This document shows positions 6,551 through 9,832 of a DNA stretch of 9,832 bases, in pieces. This DNA is from an uncultured Clostridia bacterium. GTDB lineage: Bacteria > Bacillota > Clostridia > Christensenellales > CAG-314. Location: the NCBI GenBank assembly GCA_934203075.1, contig CAKPYT010000008.1, forward strand, positions 1-9,832, in the 5' to 3' direction. The notes below the pieces were generated by a model that saw only the letters and a program-made list of their open reading frames with translations, did no database searches and was not told where the DNA came from. Within the stretch, counting starts at the first letter, position 1. Each line of letters begins with the position of its first letter. Made by a program: the position numbers and the translations under genes.

Positions 6551-7251
6551 CGACTGCGATTCTTTGGGGAGCCTCCGGGCGCATGGGGCAGAAAGTAGCC
6601 GCGTGCTGCGCCGAAAACGAAGTACAAATTCTTGCCGGGGTGGATGAAAAACCGACTCCGCAGACGTTTCCCGTTTTTTCTCCGCAGGAAACGGAACGGC
6701 TGCCGCAGGCGGACGGCGTAATTGATTTTTCACACCCGTCCGGCACAAAAGCCGTTCTGCATTTTTGCCTGCAACGCAAATTGCCGGCGGTGATCGCCTG
6801 TACCGGGCATAGCGAAGAGGAACGAAGTCTCATCGAAAAAGCGGCAAAAGAAATTCCCGTTTTATTCAGCGGGAATCTTTCTGCCGGGATCTGCGCGATT
6901 TCCTCCGTTTTAGCGCAGCTTGCAAGGTCCTTCCCTTGTGCGGAAGCCGCGATTGTGGAAACACACCACAAGCATAAAAAGGACGCACCGAGCGGAACGG
7001 CTTTGCTGCTGCAGAATATTTTATCTCCGTCGTTTCCGAACCTCCCGATTGCTTCCGTCCGCGGAGGAGAAATCGTTGGAAAGCACGAAATTGTGTTTTT
7101 CGGCACAAACGAAACGATTACCGTCACGCACGAAGCGACAGACCGCAGCGTTTTTGCGCAAGGCGCCTGCCTCGGTTTGCAGCTTCTGCTCGGCCGGAAA
7201 GCCGGGATCTATGACCTTTCTGACTTGCTGTGTCGCACACAATGGAACTGA
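6547..7251 (+). CDS. dapB: 4-hydroxy-tetrahydrodipicolinate reductase
   Basis: This enzyme reduces the DapA product to tetrahydrodipicolinate with NAD(P)H. No ATG lies near the expected N-terminus. I place the start at TTG 6547, which overlaps the dapA stop (TTTGA), with GGGAGG at 6531-6536 about 10 nt upstream. This gives 234 residues starting right at the nucleotide-binding strand; family members are usually 240-270, so it is slightly short. The Rossmann motif is GASGRMG at 8-14, and the IDFSHPSG element is at 59-66. The catalytic and substrate-binding block ETHHKHKKDAPSGTA is at 138-152, with His140, His141 and Lys144. The later segments RGGEIVGKHEIVFFG and THEATDRSVFAQGA are also in place. 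Coupling to dapA is clear. A longer in-frame extension upstream lies inside dapA and is not credible as an N-terminus. Confidence 0.96.
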   Translation: MTTAILWGASGRMGQKVAACCAENEVQILAGVDEKPTPQTFPVFSPQETERLPQADGVIDFSHPSGTKAVLHFCLQRKLPAVIACTGHSEEERSLIEKAAKEIPVLFSGNLSAGICAISSVLAQLARSFPCAEAAIVETHHKHKKDAPSGTALLLQNILSPSFPNLPIASVRGGEIVGKHEIVFFGTNETITVTHEATDRSVFAQGACLGLQLLLGRKAGIYDLSDLLCRTQWN

Positions 7252-7537
7252 CCACGAAACAATAGGGCAAACAACAACGCCTGCTGTTTTGTTTCAACGC
7301 CCTCTGTTTTGTTTCTTCGGGTTTTATTTCCTTCGGCGTCCGATAGACTTCTGCCAAAAGCCGCCGTTGCTGCGTATGGTTTTCTGCCGCCGGAATACGA
7401 TTCTGCGTTTTCTTCGTCGCGAGACCTCTGTTCGCAAGAAAAAAGCGATTTTACGATCTTTCCGAGCCCGGAGAGAAACGCAAAAGGCCGTGCGAAAAAA
7501 CAGCAACGGGCAAAACTTTCCCTTTCTTGTGAGAAAA
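7252..7537. other. Spacer between dapB and the shared terminator
   Basis: About 285 bases follow the dapB stop before the terminator. I find no convincing gene on either strand; open frames here translate to Arg/Lys- or Phe-rich sequence without family features. The only distinct structure is a 20-bp tandem duplication at 7276-7315. I also looked on the minus strand for a displaced C-terminus of the MocR-like gene and did not recognise one. Confidence 0.6.
7276..7315. repeat. Two tandem 20-bp units
   Basis: The units at 7276-7295 and 7296-7315 differ at only 2 of 20 positions; both start AACGCC and end CTGTTTTGTTTC. They lie 24 bases after the dapB stop and look like a recent slippage duplication. 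Confidence 0.85.
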
Positions 7538-7577
7538 CGAAAAACTCGTCGGCACTTGTTTGCCGACGAGTTTTTCG
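7538..7577. terminator. Bidirectional intrinsic terminator between dapAB and the MocR-like gene
   Basis: A perfect 17-bp stem (7538-7554 with 7561-7577) has a 6-nt loop. The A-rich left arm and T-rich right arm supply a U run on either strand, and on the minus strand the stem is followed by TTTTCTC. It ends dapAB from the left and the MocR-like gene from the right; that gene's stop codon is only 3 bases away. Confidence 0.92.
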
Positions 7578-7580
7578 TCT

Positions 7581-8660
7581 CTATCGTCCCGCTTCTTTTA
7601 ACCTGCGGCGCACTTTATTGACGTGCCGCTCAAACGTGCCGTCGTTTAATAACGTCGCAATGAGGTATTGCTCCAACGACGGAACCGTGCAGGAATAAAA
7701 CCCGAGTTTTTCGCGAAAGCGCTGCGCCAACTTCGGCGGAAGAATCATATACCCTACCCGCATAGAGCGGCAAATCGTTTTGGAAAAAGTGTTGAGGTAA
7801 ACGACGCGATGCAACGGATCCATCGAAAAAATGGTATCCGCAATTTTTCCGTTCAGCGAAAACTCCGAAGCATAATCGTCCTCAATCAGGTAGCGACCTT
7901 CCCCTGCGACCCAGGCGAGATACTCCGTCTTTTTCGATGCACTGGCGCTGACGCCGGTAGGATAACTTCGAAACGGCGTGACGTGTAAGACTTTTGCGTG
8001 CGTGGAGACTAGCGCATCCGACCGAATGCCGTCCGGACCGAGCGGCAGCGTTTCGCAAGGAACGTTTTTTGCGCGGTACACTTTTTCGATTTGCTGATAG
8101 GCAGGACTTTCTACCCCGAACACCGTCCCGGACGGAAACAACTCCACCAATAAACCGTAAAGATACTCTGCCCCCGAGCCGATAAAGATGTCCTCTTCCG
8201 ACACGTCAATGCCGCGGTTGCGCGCGAGATAGTTGCGAATGGCATTGCGAAGAACCCAAACGCCGTTTTCCGGCGATTTTTGCAACAGCACTTCGCCGTA
8301 TTCGTTCAGGACGAAACGCGTCGTTTTGGCAAGCTGCGCGAACGTCAGCCCCTCCTCCCCCAATGGTTCCGCCGGTTGGGGCGGCAGAGCCGAAGCCTCC
8401 TGCGGCCGGTAGACGGCCCCCGCACGGTAACAGGCATAATAACCGCTGCGTTCCCGCGACTCGATATACCCCTCGCTTTGCAAGATATCATACGCATGCT
8501 CCACCGTAACCACGCTGGCCTGCCACTGTTCTGCCGTGACGCGCTTGGACGGCATCTTTTGCCGATAGGCAATTGCCCCCGTTACAATTTTGTTTCGTAA
8601 CGCTTCGTAAATTTGCAGATACTTTTTTATCAATTTCGTTTCCTTTTGTTTTTGCCCCAT
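7581..8660 (-). CDS. MocR-family (PdxR/GabR-type) regulator, C-terminally shortened
   Basis: The product has 359 residues. An N-terminal GntR-type winged helix (about 14-78; IYEALRNKIVTGAI, MPSKR, TVEHAYDILQSEGYI) is joined by a Pro-rich linker to an aminotransferase fold type I domain. PLP features are present: IGSGAEYLY (160-168), VESPAYQ (183-189), HVTPFRSYPTG (226-236, where the family normally has SHQ), IEDDYASEF (259-267) and the Schiff-base Lys294 in NTFSKTICRSMRVGY. Full-length MocR proteins are about 450-490 residues. This one stops just after FERHVNKVRRRLKEAGR, so the C-terminal small subdomain, which normally carries a ligand-carboxylate arginine, is absent. ATG 8660 has TAGGAG about 13 nt upstream; an in-frame TTG nine codons later, behind AAAGGA, is an alternative start. 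The divergent gene is an ECF S component. The role is inferred to be PLP-responsive control of that neighbour. Confidence 0.88.
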   Translation of the reverse strand: MGQKQKETKLIKKYLQIYEALRNKIVTGAIAYRQKMPSKRVTAEQWQASVVTVEHAYDILQSEGYIESRERSGYYACYRAGAVYRPQEASALPPQPAEPLGEEGLTFAQLAKTTRFVLNEYGEVLLQKSPENGVWVLRNAIRNYLARNRGIDVSEEDIFIGSGAEYLYGLLVELFPSGTVFGVESPAYQQIEKVYRAKNVPCETLPLGPDGIRSDALVSTHAKVLHVTPFRSYPTGVSASASKKTEYLAWVAGEGRYLIEDDYASEFSLNGKIADTIFSMDPLHRVVYLNTFSKTICRSMRVGYMILPPKLAQRFREKLGFYSCTVPSLEQYLIATLLNDGTFERHVNKVRRRLKEAGR

Positions 8661-8903
8661 CGTCTTTTCTTTTCTCCTACCCGCACTGCGTGCTTACTCC
8701 TTTGCCGTTTTGTGCCCTGCGGGAAACGAAGTAACGGCCTTTTGTCCCTTCCGGAACAGATTGCACGGGTCTATGCCCTTCGGCACAAAAAACCGTTCCT
8801 CTTGTTCTTCGATTTTTACAAGTCGCTTTTTATTCGGCCGACGGCCGGCGTCTCTGAGATTGCCGCGTCCTTGCTTTTCCACAGCGCCGGGTCTTTGGAA
8901 ATC

Positions 8904-8935
8904 TGGTATTATAAAATAGTTGAAAATTGGTATTA
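8904..8935. promoter_or_regulatory. Candidate MocR operator: TGGTATTA direct repeats
   Basis: TGGTATTA occurs at 8904-8911 and 8928-8935, in the same orientation and 24 bp apart. Its first six bases are the complement of ATACCA, the half-site reported as a direct repeat for B. subtilis GabR, a founding MocR-family regulator. The second copy overlaps the -35 position of the best plus-strand promoter candidate. The assignment is inferred from motif, spacing and neighbouring regulator. Confidence 0.55.
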
Positions 8936-8956
8936 CTATAATATCAGATTTATGAT
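8927..8956 (+). promoter_or_regulatory. Promoter candidate for the ECF S-component gene
   Basis: TTGGTA (8927-8932) and TATGAT (8951-8956) are 18 nt apart, giving a start near 8963 and a 29-nt leader. A perfect TATAAT lies at 8937-8942 but has no matching -35 box at 16-18 nt, so it could be an activator-dependent alternative. An inverted repeat ATATCA/TGATAT (8941-8946, 8953-8958) overlaps both -10 boxes. On the minus strand TATAAT (8913-8908) may serve the divergent regulator, with a leader of roughly 240 nt. Confidence 0.5.
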
Positions 8957-8991
8957 ATCATAGCGTTATCTTATTGTCAACGGAGAAAACG

Positions 8992-9678
8992 ATGCAAGAA
9001 CCTTTTCAAACACAGGAAGAATCTGCAAAAGAACAGAATATAGAATCTTCGCAAGAACAAAATACGGAATCTGTACAAGAACGCGAACCCTTTCGGGAAA
9101 GCGGGGCGGGATCCGAGCCGGAACAAAGTACGGAGCCTTTGCAAAAACAAAAAAAGGAATCGACCCAGAAACAAGAAAAAACCATTTCCGCTCGAAAAAT
9201 CTGTTTTATTGCACTGTTTACGGCAATTAACGTTGCGTTCAGTTCCTTCGGGATACCGGTACCGGGTGGGCACCTATACCTGAACGACGTCATCATTTGT
9301 TTTGCCGCTTTGCTGTTTGACCCTGTTTCCGCCTTTGTTGTGGGCGGCGTGGGTGCTTTCCTGGGAGATATGCTCTTTTACCCGGCCCCCATGTTTGTTT
9401 CGCTTGTCACGCACGGTTTGCAAGCGGTGGTGATTTCCCTCATCGTCGGCACCAAGGCGAAACCGGCCAAACTCGGCAAGGTGATTTTCGCAGTGGCGAC
9501 GGGCGCCGTGATTATGGTTACGGGATACTCCCTCGGCAGGGCCTTTGTTTACAGCACGCCGGAATATGCCTTATTGAAACTGCCCTTTCAGTTTTTACAG
9601 GCGGGCGTCGGCGCTGTGGTTGCGGTGTTGCTCTATCGCTCCCCCCTGCGGAGACTGATTACGGTGCCGAAAGACTAA
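8992..9678 (+). CDS. ECF transporter S component with octapeptide-repeat N-terminal extension
   Basis: The product has 228 residues. I choose ATG 8992 because GGAG (8982-8985) lies 6 nt upstream; an in-frame TTG at 8974 has no such site. From about residue 65 the protein is a compact membrane protein with five or six hydrophobic segments: ICFIALFTAINVAFSSFG, LNDVIICFAALLF, SAFVVGGVGAFLGDML, a segment from FVSLVTHGLQAVV, VIFAVATGAVIMV and FLQAGVGAVVAVLLY. The PVPGGHLYLND element (89-99) and the G-rich third helix are typical of substrate-binding S components of group II ECF vitamin transporters, which share an energising module encoded elsewhere. The substrate is not readable; vitamin B6 is suggested only by the divergent MocR-type regulator. 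Residues 1-64 are hydrophilic, Gln/Glu-rich and repetitive, which is unusual for this normally 170-200 residue family. Confidence 0.85.
   Translation: MQEPFQTQEESAKEQNIESSQEQNTESVQEREPFRESGAGSEPEQSTEPLQKQKKESTQKQEKTISARKICFIALFTAINVAFSSFGIPVPGGHLYLNDVIICFAALLFDPVSAFVVGGVGAFLGDMLFYPAPMFVSLVTHGLQAVVISLIVGTKAKPAKLGKVIFAVATGAVIMVTGYSLGRAFVYSTPEYALLKLPFQFLQAGVGAVVAVLLYRSPLRRLITVPKD
9031..9168 (+). repeat. Degenerate 24-bp in-frame repeats in the ECF gene
   Basis: Units of 24 bp start at 9031, 9055, 9079, 9121 and 9145, with an 18-bp interruption before the fourth. The best-matching pair begins GAACAAAATACGGA (9055) and GAACAAAGTACGGA (9121). They encode octapeptides of the type EQNTESVQ (EQNIESSQ, EQNTESVQ, EQSTEPLQ, KQKKESTQ). 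Codon phase is kept throughout, so the length can change without breaking the gene. Confidence 0.8.
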
Positions 9679-9776
9679 CGCAAAAAAGCCCCTTCCCGAC
9701 CCGGACGAAAGGTGACGTTTGGAAAGGGAAAGGAAGGACGGAAAGGGAAAAACAGTCAAACGAAAGAACGAAAAAC

Positions 9777-9806
9777 AAAGATAAAGATAAAGATAAAGAT
9801 AAAGAT
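9777..9806. repeat. AAAGAT hexanucleotide repeat, five copies
   Basis: Five perfect copies of AAAGAT are followed by nine A (9807-9815). The tract sits in a spacer of about 100 bases that is almost pure purine on the plus strand from 9714 on. I see no gene in 9679-9832 and no clear plus-strand terminator for the ECF gene. Confidence 0.9.
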
Positions 9807-9832
9807 AAAAAAAAACGGAGCAGTTGCCTGCT
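9807..9832 (-). terminator. Probable minus-strand terminator cut by the window edge
   Basis: On the minus strand a 5-bp stem (9832-9828 with 9823-9819, loop 9827-9824) is followed by CCG and nine T (9815-9807). The stem may extend beyond the window, pairing the CGG at 9816-9818. It would end a minus-strand gene to the right, convergent with the ECF gene. Confidence 0.5.

Larger units (their letters stand above)
8661..8991. other. Divergent control region between the MocR-like gene and the ECF gene
   Basis: The 331 bases hold no convincing gene. The left two thirds are GC-rich and contain an inverted repeat TTTTGTGCC/GGCACAAAA (8708-8716 and 8782-8790) enclosing further small palindromes (TTCCGGAA at 8750-8757, TGCC-CTTC-GGCA at 8774-8785). 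A 13-bp perfect dyad CGGCCG-A-CGGCCG lies at 8835-8847. The right third switches abruptly to A/T-rich sequence and holds the promoter and operator signals listed separately. A GTG-started minus-strand frame (8882-8694, 62 codons) has no ribosome binding site and no recognisable features. Confidence 0.6.

Noticed and set aside
6279..7127. A 282-codon minus-strand frame opposite dapA/dapB
   Set aside because: It is antisense to two well-supported enzymes and shows Cys/Arg/Ser-rich shadow composition.
7252..7537. Displaced C-terminus of the MocR-like gene after a frameshift
   Set aside because: None of the minus-strand frames past the stop showed recognisable MocR C-terminal sequence, and a strong terminator lies directly after the stop.
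8694..8882. Small 62-residue protein on the minus strand upstream of the regulator
   Set aside because: It starts with GTG without a ribosome binding site, has no recognisable domain, and overlaps palindromic non-coding sequence.
9777..9806. CRISPR-like array
   Set aside because: The unit is a 6-bp simple repeat without spacers.

Overview
The window looks like part of a low-to-mid GC Bacillota chromosome, most likely class Clostridia. The evidence is strong GGAGG-type ribosome binding sites, tight head-to-tail operons, stem-loop/T-run terminators, and a gene set typical of that group (YkvI-type and YesL-like membrane proteins, Hsp33, DapA/DapB, a MocR-family regulator, an ECF S component). 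I see no mobile elements, tRNA or rRNA genes, CRISPR arrays or phage genes. Most of the window is ordinary core genome; the less ordinary signals are in the intergenic regions and at the right end.

Layout. (1) 1-868 (minus): a YkvI-family membrane protein that runs off the left edge. (2) 868-1110: a crowded intergenic region with a plus-strand terminator that has no plus-strand gene before it, a minus-strand terminator ending the next operon, and between them about 150 nt that can fold into a nested branched structure on the minus strand (candidate ncRNA or structured 3' UTR). (3) 1107-5293 (minus): a four-gene operon in the order six-helix YesL-like membrane protein, SAM-dependent methyltransferase, hslO (Hsp33), TPR protein. 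Junctions are -8, -4 and +2 nt, and one good sigma-A type promoter lies at 5327-5354. (4) 5355-5674: non-coding divergent region carrying four copies of a GGAAACGGC-type motif. (5) 5675-7251 (plus): dapA-dapB, the first two steps of the diaminopimelate/lysine branch, translationally coupled through an overlapping TTG start. (6) 7252-7580: spacer ending in a 17-bp perfect bidirectional terminator. (7) 7581-8660 (minus): a MocR/PdxR/GabR-type regulator that lacks about 100 C-terminal residues. (8) 8661-8991: divergent control region with TGGTATTA direct repeats. (9) 8992-9678 (plus): an ECF transporter S component with a long octapeptide-repeat N-terminal extension. (10) 9679-9832: purine-rich spacer with a hexanucleotide repeat and the edge of a probable minus-strand terminator.

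How the genes work together. dapA/dapB supply tetrahydrodipicolinate for cell wall and lysine synthesis. The operon holding hslO combines a redox chaperone with membrane and TPR proteins of unknown role. The most informative pairing is the divergent MocR-like regulator and ECF S component: the direct repeats between them contain the complement of ATACCA, the half-site described for GabR. This suggests a PLP-sensing regulator controlling uptake of a vitamin, with B6 the leading guess. I found no clearly new multi-gene system. The best candidates for something undescribed are the structured RNA at 925-1110, the shortened MocR regulator with its operator, and the repeat extension on the S component.
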